Positions 24,832 through 32,648 of a DNA stretch of 64,000 nt are shown piece after piece; position 1 is the stretch's first letter, and each line of letters opens with the position of its first letter. The notes beneath the pieces are model-generated. The model was given only the letters and a program-made list of their open reading frames with translations. It was not told where the DNA came from and searched no databases. The position numbers and the translations under genes are program-made. The DNA comes from Mycolicibacterium sphagni (lineage in GTDB: Bacteria > Actinomycetota > Actinomycetes > Mycobacteriales > Mycobacteriaceae), in NCBI RefSeq assembly GCF_013337765.1, contig NZ_VBSB01000008.1:248001-312000 (forward strand), given 5' to 3'.

Positions 24832-24856
24832 CCTAACTAAGGTTAGTCTCCACTAA
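24832..24856. promoter_or_regulatory. IdeR/DtxR-type iron box
   Basis: TAAGGTTAGTCTCCACTAA (24838-24856) matches the 19-base iron box TTAGGTTAGSCTAACCTAA at about 14 positions. An overlapping palindrome CCTAAC-TAA-GGTTAG-like (from 24832) suggests a double site. It lies between bfrA and the divergent ferredoxin gene, 43 bases before the ferredoxin ATG. IdeR acts as an activator at the M. tuberculosis bfrA promoter. Confidence 0.7.
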
Positions 24857-24898
24857 CAAGTCCGATGCGACGCCGCCTGTGATGAGAGGGAAGCGCTG

Positions 24899-25156
24899 AT
24901 GTACGTGTGCCTCTGCGCGGGGGCTACCAGTGCGACAGTCCGAGACGTCGTCGCCAGCGGAGCGTCCACCTCCAAGCAGGTCGCGGCGGCCTGTGGCGCG
25001 GGAGGCGATTGCGGGCGGTGCCGTCGCACCGTGCGGGCCATCATCGAGCAACACTTCGCCACCACCGCCGCTGACGCGCCCTGCCGGCAGTGCACCGGCA
25101 GTCTGTTCTGCCAGTTGCATGCCGGCTCGCGCCGCGCCTCGGCGCGGGCCAGCTGA
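24899..25156 (+). CDS. bfd: bacterioferritin-associated ferredoxin (Bfd) with Cys-rich tail
   Basis: An 85-residue [2Fe-2S] protein that delivers electrons to bacterioferritin to release stored iron. The four cluster ligands are Cys4, Cys6, Cys38 and Cys41 (YVCLC, GGDCGRCRR), exactly as in the E. coli protein. Beyond the usual length of about 64 residues there is a tail with Cys62, Cys65 and Cys71 (CRQCTGSLFC) and a basic end. AGAGGGAAG provides a ribosome binding site for the ATG at 24899. Position opposite bfrA and an iron box fits the assigned role. Confidence 0.87.
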   Translation: MYVCLCAGATSATVRDVVASGASTSKQVAAACGAGGDCGRCRRTVRAIIEQHFATTAADAPCRQCTGSLFCQLHAGSRRASARAS

Positions 25157-25157
25157 G

Positions 25158-25913
25158 CTACGACTTCCCGCGGTGAAAGTCCGCCAGCGCTTCGGCGTTG
25201 GCCGCCGCGCCCATCAACTTCTCGAAGAACGCGTTCTCGCGCGCGGTCGCGTCGGCGATCCCTGGGCGCAGGGGTTCGACCATCGTCTGCTTCACCGCGA
25301 TCAGGCTCGAAATCGGGCGGGAGGCAAGCACTTCGGCGTGCTTGCGGGCGTCGGCGATCAATTCGTCGGGTTCACTGACCCGCCACACCAGGCCCATGCG
25401 CAGTGCCTCGGCGGCATCCACCCATTCCGAGGACATCAGCAGCCAGGCGGCGTTCTGCCGACCGATCAACTGCGGCAACAGATATGACGAGGCTGCTTCT
25501 GGGGCGACGCCCAGGCTGGTGAACGGACACTTCAGCCGCGCCGTCGAAGACATGAAGGCCAGGTCCGCGTAGCCGAGGATCGTCGCGCCGATGCCGAGGC
25601 CGACACCGTTGATGGCACAGATCAGCGGCTTGGGGAACTGGGCCAGCGCGCTGATGAGCCCGGGAAATCCGTGTGTGCCCTGCACGAAATCGGGATCGGT
25701 GATGCGGGCCTGCATATCGCCGAGATCCTGTCCGGCGCTGAACGCGCGGCCGGCGCCGGTGATCAGGACGACGGCCACCTCGGGATCTTCGGCCGCGGCC
25801 AGCAGCGCTTCGGCGGTGGCGTCATAGAGCGCCTCGTTGAAGGCGTTGAGGGCCTCGGGGCGATTGAGGGTGATCGTGCGAACCCGGTTCTCGTCTTCGA
25901 TGAGGAGCGTCAC
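25158..25913 (-). CDS. enoyl-CoA hydratase/isomerase family protein
   Basis: A 251-residue crotonase-fold protein: TITLNRPEALNAFN, the oxyanion segment GRAFSAGQDLGDM, INGVGLGIGATILGYADLAFMSSTARLKCPF and SLGVAPEAASSYLLPQLIG with the catalytic-position Glu. It probably acts on an acyl-CoA double bond; whether hydratase or isomerase cannot be decided. TACGCT lies seven bases before the GTG at 25913, suggesting leaderless transcription. It abuts the convergent ferredoxin gene. Confidence 0.85.
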   Translation of the reverse strand: MTLLIEDENRVRTITLNRPEALNAFNEALYDATAEALLAAAEDPEVAVVLITGAGRAFSAGQDLGDMQARITDPDFVQGTHGFPGLISALAQFPKPLICAINGVGLGIGATILGYADLAFMSSTARLKCPFTSLGVAPEAASSYLLPQLIGRQNAAWLLMSSEWVDAAEALRMGLVWRVSEPDELIADARKHAEVLASRPISSLIAVKQTMVEPLRPGIADATARENAFFEKLMGAAANAEALADFHRGKS

Positions 25914-25920
25914 GCGGTGC

Positions 25921-25926
25921 AGCGTA
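25921..25926 (-). promoter_or_regulatory. -10 element TACGCT, leaderless start
   Basis: TANNNT hexamer seven bases before the GTG at 25913. Confidence 0.45.
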
Positions 25927-25991
25927 ACGGGGTCATGGCGCGTGATGGGGTGCCGAAGCCCGGCAGATGAGACCTAGCCGCCTGCATCAGA

Positions 25992-26070
25992 ACCGAGTCT
26001 GCGGTGAGAGCGTGAAATGCGCTGGAAGTACGCGCTGAGTGCAGGCTCGGTGCATTGAGCGCAGTCTCGG
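25992..26070. repeat. intergenic repeat of a CCGAG/CTCGG module
   Basis: GCAGGCTCGG (26041-26050) and GCAGTCTCGG (26061-26070) are direct repeats 20 bases apart, and CCGAGTCTGC (25993-26002) is an inverted copy upstream. Together they can form alternative hairpins in the 179-base gap between the hydratase and PPOX genes. It may serve as the terminator of the EthD-PPOX operon, which ends at 26093. Confidence 0.4.
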
Positions 26071-26092
26071 GCGAAGAACGAGCTGCCCTTGT

Positions 26093-26536
26093 CTAGCCGT
26101 TGGAGTAGACCCGGGTCGGTGCGACCAGGACGGCGACGCGGCCCTGCTCGACCATGGTCTGGTCGTATTCGGCCCAGTTGTCGTGGGTGCCACCGCAAGC
26201 GGTGAACACCTCGCGCAGCAGCAGCCGCAACTGCTCGGGCCCGTCCAGCCATCCCGGCTGATCGTCGGGGCCGGCGAGCTCGGCACGGCCCTCGACGGTC
26301 GCCCACTGCCAGCCGTTGCGGAACGTCAGCGTCACCGCAGGCCGCGTCCGCAGATTCGCCAGCTTCACCCGGCCGTAGGTGACGAACGCCAGCATCGGCT
26401 CGCCGGTGGCGGGGTGCGCCAGGATCCCCGCGTTGATCAGCGAGGCCTGGATGGTGTTGTCGGCGCGCAGGGTCGAGACCACCGCCAGGCCGCGGTCGGC
26501 CTGCGCCAGTGCGACGGCCTCGTCCAGGGTGGTCAT
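26093..26536 (-). CDS. PPOX-class (F420-dependent/pyridoxamine oxidase-like) protein
   Basis: A 147-residue split-barrel protein: LAVVSTLRADNTIQASLINAGILAHPATGEPMLAFVTYGRVKLANLRTRPAVTLTFRNGWQWATVEGRAEL is the typical core. The family includes F420-dependent reductases and heme or flavin binders. From memory it corresponds to Rv1875, adjacent to bfrA in M. tuberculosis. Its ATG overlaps the stop of the EthD gene upstream by four bases. Confidence 0.8.
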   Translation of the reverse strand: MTTLDEAVALAQADRGLAVVSTLRADNTIQASLINAGILAHPATGEPMLAFVTYGRVKLANLRTRPAVTLTFRNGWQWATVEGRAELAGPDDQPGWLDGPEQLRLLLREVFTACGGTHDNWAEYDQTMVEQGRVAVLVAPTRVYSNG

Positions 26537-27243
26537 GCCGGGACCGCCTGGAACGGGCTCCGGAAGTTGTAGCGGCTGGTGGGCACCGCGTCGATGTTGA
26601 CGTTGGCCCCGAATGCCGCTGTGCTGGCGACCATCTGCTCCATCCGCCTCTGCAGGTCGGCGTCGTCGGCCGCGCCGAAGAACGCGTGCAGGCTGCTCAC
26701 TGCCTCGATGGGGAAATGCTCCTCGACGATCGCGTTGAGCACAGGAGCGTCTTCGGTCAGCGCGCGCACCACGTAGTTCTGCACGTAGGTGAAGGTTGAC
26801 TGGGTGGCGATCGCCACCGGCGTGTGGTTGCCGTGCCAGCGGGCCAGCCACGTCGGCTCGTCCATGTCGGCTGGCCGGCGCAGCAGCGCCATATTGGCCA
26901 GCCCCGGCGACCGCTCGCCGGGCGGTGTCACCGGCGGCGGCAGCGGGGCCGACTCGGTGACCAGGTACGCGGCGATCTCCTCGGCCTGGTGGCCGAGCAA
27001 CTCCAGCGCCATGAGCACCTGATCGCCGTAGTACTGCTGAGTCCAGAGGCTGACCACTGCCTGCACCGGCGGATCCAGCACCGTCAACGTCATCATCGAA
27101 TCGCGGACGTCGGCGTCGCGGACGTTGATCGTCAGCCCGGGCAGGCCAAGCGCGAGTAGCTCCTGGGCCACCGGACCGCGCAAGTTCTGCGCCCACTCGT
27201 CGTCGGCAGCGCTGGTGCGCAGAGTGACTATCACCTTCTCCAT
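26533..27243 (-). CDS. EthD-domain protein
   Basis: A 236-residue protein with a tandem dimeric alpha-beta barrel layout: MEKVIVTLRTS opens the first half, and MALLRRPADMDEPTWLARWHGNHTPVAIATQSTFTYVQNYVVRAL opens an EthD-type second half. EthD proteins are small ligand-binding or accessory proteins; no reaction is known here. TAGGTT lies six bases before the ATG at 27243. It is translationally coupled (ATGA) to the PPOX-class gene, as with the Rv1874-Rv1875 neighbours I recall. Confidence 0.75.
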   Translation of the reverse strand: MEKVIVTLRTSAADDEWAQNLRGPVAQELLALGLPGLTINVRDADVRDSMMTLTVLDPPVQAVVSLWTQQYYGDQVLMALELLGHQAEEIAAYLVTESAPLPPPVTPPGERSPGLANMALLRRPADMDEPTWLARWHGNHTPVAIATQSTFTYVQNYVVRALTEDAPVLNAIVEEHFPIEAVSSLHAFFGAADDADLQRRMEQMVASTAAFGANVNIDAVPTSRYNFRSPFQAVPA

Positions 27244-27249
27244 GGCGCG

Positions 27250-27255
27250 AACCTA
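27250..27255 (-). promoter_or_regulatory. -10 element TAGGTT, leaderless start
   Basis: TANNNT hexamer six bases before the ATG at 27243, probably driving the EthD-PPOX pair. Confidence 0.5.
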
Positions 27256-27370
27256 CCTGGCAACGTTCGTGGAGCCACGTGTCGATCCCACTCTGGCGGT
27301 GGACGCGCGGCGTAGGCTGGCCCGACTCAAGGGGATCAAAACGTGGTCTCCTCGTGGTCAAGGAGAACCG

Positions 27371-29752
27371 ATGGCGGAAGCCTCACCGCAGCCCACCAAC
27401 GCCGAGCCGCCGCCGGTGCGTCGCGACGTCCTGCCGATCCCCGACACCCGGCACGTCGGGCTGACCACCTATGACGCCAAGGACCCCGACACCAGCTATC
27501 CGCCGATCACCACCCTGCGGCCCCCGACGGGCGCGCCCAACGTCGTGATCGTGCTCATCGATGACGTCGGCTTCGCCGCGTCCTCTGCGTTCGGCGGACC
27601 CTGCAACACCCCCGTCGCCGAGCGGCTGGCCGGAAACGGGCTGAAGCTCAACCGCTTTCACACCACCGCCCTATGCTCCCCCACTCGCCAGGCGTTGCTG
27701 ACTGGACGCAACCATCACTCGGTCGGCATGGGAGCCATCACCGAGATGGCGACCTCCGCTCCAGGCAACAGCAGCATCCGGCCGAAAGACAAGGCGCCGA
27801 TCGCCGAGACGCTGAAACTCAACGGCTATTCGACGGCCCAGTTCGGCAAGTGCCATGAGGTTCCGGTCTGGGAGGTGTCGCCGGTGGGGCCGTTCCACCA
27901 GTGGCCGACAGGTTCGGGCTTCGAGTACTTCTACGGATTCATCGGTGGCGAAGCCAATCAGTACTACCCCGGCCTCTACGAGGGAACGACACCGGTCGAG
28001 CCGCCCCGAACCCCGGAAGAGGGTTACACCCTCACCGCAGACCTCGCCGACCATGCGATCACCTGGGTGCGCCAGCAGAAGGCGCTGATGCCCGACAAAC
28101 CGTTCTTCATGTACTTCGCCCCTGGCGCGACCCACGCGCCGCACCACGTACCAGCGGAGTGGTCGGAGAAATACCGGGGGAAGTTCGACCAGGGTTGGGA
28201 TGCGTTGCGGGAAAAGATCTTCGCCCGTCAGAAGGAGCTGGGTGTCATTCCGGAGTCGGCCGAGCTGACCGCCCGCCACGACGAGATCCCGGCCTGGGAT
28301 GCGATGTCCGACGAGCTCAAGCCGGTGCTGGCCAGGCAGATGGAGATCTATGCCGGCTTCCTCGAGCAGACCGACCACGAGGTGGGGCGGGTGGTCGACG
28401 CGCTGGAGGATCTCGGCGTGCTCGACGACACGCTGATCTACTACATCATCGGCGACAACGGAGCATCCGCCGAGGGCACACCCGTGGGCTGCTTCAACGA
28501 GATGGCCGTCCTCAACGGTATGGCCGGTATCGAGACCACCGAGTTCCTGTTGTCGAAGATCGACGACTTCGGCACCCCGGACGCCTACAACCACTACGCG
28601 GTCGGCTGGGCGCACGCCCTGTGCACCCCGTATCAGTGGACCAAGCAGGTGGCCTCGCATTGGGGTGGCACCCGAAACGGCACGATCGTGCACTGGCCCA
28701 GCGGACTGGCCGACAAGGGTGAGCTGCGCAACCAGTTCCACCATGTCATCGACGTCGCACCCACCATCCTGGAGGCCGCCGGAATCCCTGCTCCGTTGAG
28801 CGTCAACGGTATTCAACAGGCGCCGATGGAAGGTGTCAGTATGCTGGGCACGCTGCGCGACGGCGAGACCCCGGAGTCACACGGCGTGCAGTATTTCGAG
28901 ATCATGGGTAACCGCGGTATCTACCACAAGGGGTGGACCGCGGCCACCAAACATCGCACACCGTGGAAGGCTGACACCCCACCGGCGTTCGATGCCGATG
29001 TCTGGGAGCTCTACGGGCCAGACGACTGGACGCAGGCCCGTAATCTCGTCGCCGACAATCCCGGTAAACTCGCTGAGCTACAACGACTTTGGCTCATCGA
29101 GGCGGTCAAGTACAACGTCGTCCCCCTCGACGACCGCTCATTCGAGCGGATCAACCCCGACATCGCGGGGCGCCCTCAACTCATCCGCGGCAACAGTCAG
29201 TTGCTGTTCGACGGAATGCGAGTCAGCGAAAGCTGCGTGCTGAACCTGAAGAACAAATCGCACTCGGTGACGGCGGACATCGTCGTGCCCGACGACGGTG
29301 TGGCGGGCGTCATCATCACCCAGGGCGGTCAGGTCGGCGGTTGGGCGCTCTATGTCCACGACGGGCGACTGAAGTACTGCTACAACTTCTTCGGCATCCA
29401 GTATTTCTTCGTCGCCGCCGACGAGCCCCTGCCCGCGGGCAAGCATCAGGTGCGCATGGAATTCGCCTACGACGGTGGTGGATTGGCCAAGGGCGGCACC
29501 GTCACCCTCTATCGAGACGGTGAGTCGATCGGCACCGGACGCGTGGACATCACCATCCCGATGGGCTTCTCGGCCGACGAGGCGTGTGACGTCGGGCGGG
29601 ATACCGGGTCGCCGGCCTCGCCGGACTACGGCCCGACCGGCAATACCTTCACCGGGCAGATCGACTGGGTGCAGATCGATATCGGCGACGACAACCACGA
29701 CCACTTGATCACCCCGGCCGACCGGCTCAAGCTTGCGATGGGCAAGCAGTGA
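27371..29752 (+). CDS. arylsulfatase
   Basis: A 793-residue sulfatase hydrolysing sulfate esters. The metal-binding VVIVLIDDVGF precedes the activation motif TTALCSPTRQALLTGRNHH, where Cys102 would be converted to formylglycine. GKCHEVP, FFMYFAPGATHAPHH and IGDNGASAEG complete the active site. The last roughly 200 residues form a beta-rich C-terminal domain. Length matches the large mycobacterial sulfatases (AtsA/AtsD type). No signal peptide is seen, so it probably acts in the cytoplasm. AAGGAG five bases before the ATG at 27371 fixes the start. The formylglycine-generating enzyme is not in this window. Confidence 0.92.
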   Translation: MAEASPQPTNAEPPPVRRDVLPIPDTRHVGLTTYDAKDPDTSYPPITTLRPPTGAPNVVIVLIDDVGFAASSAFGGPCNTPVAERLAGNGLKLNRFHTTALCSPTRQALLTGRNHHSVGMGAITEMATSAPGNSSIRPKDKAPIAETLKLNGYSTAQFGKCHEVPVWEVSPVGPFHQWPTGSGFEYFYGFIGGEANQYYPGLYEGTTPVEPPRTPEEGYTLTADLADHAITWVRQQKALMPDKPFFMYFAPGATHAPHHVPAEWSEKYRGKFDQGWDALREKIFARQKELGVIPESAELTARHDEIPAWDAMSDELKPVLARQMEIYAGFLEQTDHEVGRVVDALEDLGVLDDTLIYYIIGDNGASAEGTPVGCFNEMAVLNGMAGIETTEFLLSKIDDFGTPDAYNHYAVGWAHALCTPYQWTKQVASHWGGTRNGTIVHWPSGLADKGELRNQFHHVIDVAPTILEAAGIPAPLSVNGIQQAPMEGVSMLGTLRDGETPESHGVQYFEIMGNRGIYHKGWTAATKHRTPWKADTPPAFDADVWELYGPDDWTQARNLVADNPGKLAELQRLWLIEAVKYNVVPLDDRSFERINPDIAGRPQLIRGNSQLLFDGMRVSESCVLNLKNKSHSVTADIVVPDDGVAGVIITQGGQVGGWALYVHDGRLKYCYNFFGIQYFFVAADEPLPAGKHQVRMEFAYDGGGLAKGGTVTLYRDGESIGTGRVDITIPMGFSADEACDVGRDTGSPASPDYGPTGNTFTGQIDWVQIDIGDDNHDHLITPADRLKLAMGKQ

Positions 29753-29753
29753 T

Positions 29754-30377
29754 CTAGTCGCGCAGCCAGCGCGGAGTGATGAAGACGCCCTCGGCCTCCA
29801 CGGTGATGCCCTCGGCGTCGGAGATATAGCCGGAGACAAAGGTTTTCACGCCGTCCACGCGGGTGATCTGGGCTTCGGCATGCAGCGGCCCGAGTGGGCA
29901 GGCGCGTAGATACCGCACGGTGATACTGCCGGTGAAGCGGGGCTTGCTGTCGGGACTGGCTGCCTCACCGAGCACATGATCGAGCACCAGTGCCGACACT
30001 CCGCCGTGCACATGCCCGGGCGGACCCTCGTAGGCCGCGCCGAGATGAAAGTCGGTCCAGCGCCGGTCGTCCTTGTCGCGGTGGATCACCAGCGGCGGGG
30101 CGCTGGGGTTGCGCAGACCGATGACGGCGTTGCCCCAACTGATGCTCCGCCCCGAGGGCGTCCGCTTGACCCCGAAGGCGCCGTCGATCTGCTTGCTCTG
30201 CAGGCGGGCCGTCGCCGCATCGATATCGGCCTTCACCGCGGCGACGGTCTCGGCGTCCACCTCGGTGCGGATCGTCGCGTCGACCAGCTCACGCACCGAG
30301 ATGGCCAGCGGTTCATAGATCGCCCTTAGCCGTTCGATGTCCTCGGTGGACAGGTCCTCGGTGGTGAATTCCAGCAC
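29754..30377 (-). CDS. PaaI/hotdog-fold thioesterase
   Basis: A 207-residue protein with an N-terminal helical extension (about 1-75) and a hotdog domain: GPPGHVHGGVSALVLDHVLGEAA contains the PaaI-type HGG(V)xxxxD active-site motif, then GSITVRYLRACPLGPLHAEAQI. It would hydrolyse an acyl-CoA thioester. The GTG at 30377 is chosen because no ATG is available before the conserved region; support is modest. It ends one base after the convergent sulfatase stop. The frame is open far upstream, but that part is the shadow of the permease gene. Confidence 0.77.
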   Translation of the reverse strand: MLEFTTEDLSTEDIERLRAIYEPLAISVRELVDATIRTEVDAETVAAVKADIDAATARLQSKQIDGAFGVKRTPSGRSISWGNAVIGLRNPSAPPLVIHRDKDDRRWTDFHLGAAYEGPPGHVHGGVSALVLDHVLGEAASPDSKPRFTGSITVRYLRACPLGPLHAEAQITRVDGVKTFVSGYISDAEGITVEAEGVFITPRWLRD

Positions 30378-30527
30378 TCCAGCACTAGAGCACGGGGCCG
30401 CCGCGGTGTCGAACCGGGGTCTCGTCGCGCGGCTAACACGATTGACACATAACCGACCCGTGGTTGGAACGCGGGCGTCGAGAATCCTCTTAGCGACGGA
30501 TGTCCCGACGCGCCAGAAAGGCTGCCG

Positions 30528-32114
30528 ATGAGCACTGACGTCACCGAACCCGCGCCGCCGACACCGAGCGAGCTGAAGATCCCGTGGTGGACCCGCGGCG
30601 ATCTCAACGCCTTCTTCGGACTCGGGTTCAACATCCTGGTGAACGTCCTGACCCTGACCACCCTGACGATCGGCGTGGTCAAAATCCCCGCCGATGACGT
30701 CCTGGGTACCGTGCTGCCCGCGTTGGGCGTGGCCCTGGTTCTGGGCAACCTGTACTACACGTTCTTGGCGCGACGGCTGGCGCGCAAAGAGAACCGCACC
30801 GACGTGACCGCGCTGCCGTACGGGCCGAGCGTGCCGCACATGTTCATCGTGGTCTTCGTCGTCATGCTGCCGGTCTATCTGGCGACCAAGGATCCGATCG
30901 AGGCCTGGAAGTCCGGTCTGGCCTGGGCGTTCATGATCGGCATCATCGTGATCATCGGCGGATTCGTCGGACCCTACATCCGCAAGCTCACCCCGCGTGC
31001 CGCGATGCTGGGCACGCTTGCCGGCATCTCGATCACGTTCATCTCGATGCGGCCGGCGGCGCAGATGTGGGAGGCCGCCTGGATCGGCCTGCCGGTGCTG
31101 GCGATCATCCTGATCGGCTTCTTCACCGATGTGAAGCTGCCGGGCAACATCCCCGTCGGCCTGGTGGCGTTGTTGGTGGGTACGGCGATCGGCTGGGCCG
31201 GCGGCTTCATGTCGGCGCCCGATGTCGGCCAGGCGGTTTCTGATATCGCGATCGGCATCCCGGATCTTCGCATCGACCTCTTGGCGTCGGGCCTTGCGCA
31301 TCTGGCTCCTCTGCTCGGCACCGCAATCCCGTTGGGCGTCTACAACTTCACCGAAGCGATGAGCAATGTGGAGAGCGCCGCGGCCGCCGGGGACAACTAC
31401 AACTTGCGCAGCGTGCTGCTGGCTGACGGGGCCGGCGCGGTGATCGGATCGGCGTTCGGCTCGCCGTTCCCGCCCGCCGTCTACATCGGGCATCCCGGGT
31501 GGAAAGATGCCGGCGGTCGCGCGGGCTACTCGCTGGCCAGCGGTGTGGTCATCGGATTGCTGTGCTTCCTCGGGTTGTTCGGGGTGCTGGCCGCGCTGCT
31601 GCCGGTGCCCGCGATCGTGCCGATCCTGCTCTACATCGGTCTGCTGATCGGGGCGCAGGCGTTCCAAGCGGTGCCGCGCCTGCACGCGGTGGCCGTCGTC
31701 GCCGCGCTGTTGCCCAACCTGGCGCAGTGGGCCAGCGGCCTGATCGACAACGCCTTGAACGCGGCTGGCACGTCGGCCACCAAGGTCGGCATGGACGCGC
31801 TGGGCAACGCAGGGGTGGTCTACGACGGGCTGCAGACGCTCGGCGAAGGCGCGATCCTGGTCGGCCTGGTGCTCGGCACCATGGTGACGTTCATCCTGGA
31901 GAAGAAGTTCCGCTACGCCGCGCTGGCCTCGGCGGTGGCCGCGGTGCTGTCATTCATCGGGTTGATCCACGCGCCGGAGATCGGGTGGGCGGCTAATCCG
32001 CCAGTCGCACTTGGCTACCTGTTCTTCGCGGTGGTGTGCCTGGCGTACTCGTTCCTGCCCGGCGCCAAGGAGCCGGTCACCATCGACGAGTCCGATATCG
32101 TCGCCGGGCACTAG
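30528..32114 (+). CDS. NCS2-like (xanthine/uracil-type) permease
   Basis: A 528-residue membrane transporter with about 12-13 hydrophobic segments. WWTRGDLNAFFGLGFNILVNVLTLT opens the protein; TALPYGPSVPHMF, GAGAVIGSAFGSPFPPAVYIGHPGWKDAGGRAGYSL and PAIVPILLYIGLLIGAQAF are the recognisable transporter segments, related to the AzgA/guanine permease branch. Substrate is probably a nucleobase or similar heterocycle but is not shown. TTGACA at 30442 with a weak partner may be its promoter. A long hairpin follows the stop. Confidence 0.78.
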   Translation: MSTDVTEPAPPTPSELKIPWWTRGDLNAFFGLGFNILVNVLTLTTLTIGVVKIPADDVLGTVLPALGVALVLGNLYYTFLARRLARKENRTDVTALPYGPSVPHMFIVVFVVMLPVYLATKDPIEAWKSGLAWAFMIGIIVIIGGFVGPYIRKLTPRAAMLGTLAGISITFISMRPAAQMWEAAWIGLPVLAIILIGFFTDVKLPGNIPVGLVALLVGTAIGWAGGFMSAPDVGQAVSDIAIGIPDLRIDLLASGLAHLAPLLGTAIPLGVYNFTEAMSNVESAAAAGDNYNLRSVLLADGAGAVIGSAFGSPFPPAVYIGHPGWKDAGGRAGYSLASGVVIGLLCFLGLFGVLAALLPVPAIVPILLYIGLLIGAQAFQAVPRLHAVAVVAALLPNLAQWASGLIDNALNAAGTSATKVGMDALGNAGVVYDGLQTLGEGAILVGLVLGTMVTFILEKKFRYAALASAVAAVLSFIGLIHAPEIGWAANPPVALGYLFFAVVCLAYSFLPGAKEPVTIDESDIVAGH

Positions 32115-32122
32115 CCGGCTCC

Positions 32123-32186
32123 CCGCGAGCAGACACAAACGTGCCCGACACGCCGGGATTTGGGGCTCGTTTGCGTCTGCTCGCGG
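32123..32186. terminator. long hairpin after the permease gene
   Basis: Arms 32123-32141 and 32168-32186 pair at 18 of 19 positions around a 26-base loop, nine bases after the permease stop and before the convergent cupin gene. The arm CGCGAGCAGACACAAAC resembles that of the hairpin after lon. Confidence 0.65.
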
Positions 32187-32193
32187 AGAGAAA

Positions 32194-32577
32194 CTAGTCC
32201 GCGACGAAGGGGACGTCGACGCCGTCGGCGAGCACGATGTAGATCCGCCGCCACGGGTCGTCGTCCACCAGGCGCCACTGGTGGCCCGATCCGACGGTGT
32301 CCTCGGCCAGCAGCACGTCGCCGGCAGCCAGGGTGAACTCCTCGCCGTCGCGGGTGGTGAACACCAGGGTGCCGGCGAGGGTGATGACGAGCTGGCGCAC
32401 CGGGGCGGTATGCCACGCGAGCGTCCCGCCGGTGGCGGTCTCCTCCGCTGTCACGTGGCTCGTCGACATCGCCGCCGACACCAGGTCGTCGTTGCGGCCC
32501 GGCGTCAGGTCGAGGCGGCCGATCTGAATGTGGGATTGCTGGTCGGCTCCGGTGAACAAACGCACGCAGCGAATCAC
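32194..32577 (-). CDS. cupin-domain protein
   Basis: A 127-residue single-domain cupin. LTPGRNDDLVSAA leads into LAWHTAPVRQLVITLAGTLVFTTRDGEEFTLAAGDVLLAEDTVGSGHQWR, which contains the metal-binding His/Glu positions of cupin motifs 1 and 2 in a partly altered form. The GTG at 32577 has GAAAGGG eight bases upstream; other GTG codons at 32586 and beyond are less well placed. It is divergent from the TPR-protein gene with about 70 bases between. The ligand is unknown. Confidence 0.75.
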   Translation of the reverse strand: MIRCVRLFTGADQQSHIQIGRLDLTPGRNDDLVSAAMSTSHVTAEETATGGTLAWHTAPVRQLVITLAGTLVFTTRDGEEFTLAAGDVLLAEDTVGSGHQWRLVDDDPWRRIYIVLADGVDVPFVAD

Positions 32578-32648
32578 GGTGTGCACCCTTTCGTTCGGCT
32601 CGGTTGCAACGCTATCCGGACTCGGCGCGCTCACCTAGGGTGAGCAGC

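Noticed and set aside
24831..24860. Promoter -10 match inside the iron box (e.g. TTAGTC)
   Set aside because: The palindromic match to the IdeR consensus explains the sequence better; no TANNNT at the right spacing to the ferredoxin ATG.
30378..31685. Upstream extension of the thioesterase frame opposite the permease
   Set aside because: Antisense to the permease and made of Arg/Asp/Gln-rich residues typical of shadow frames.
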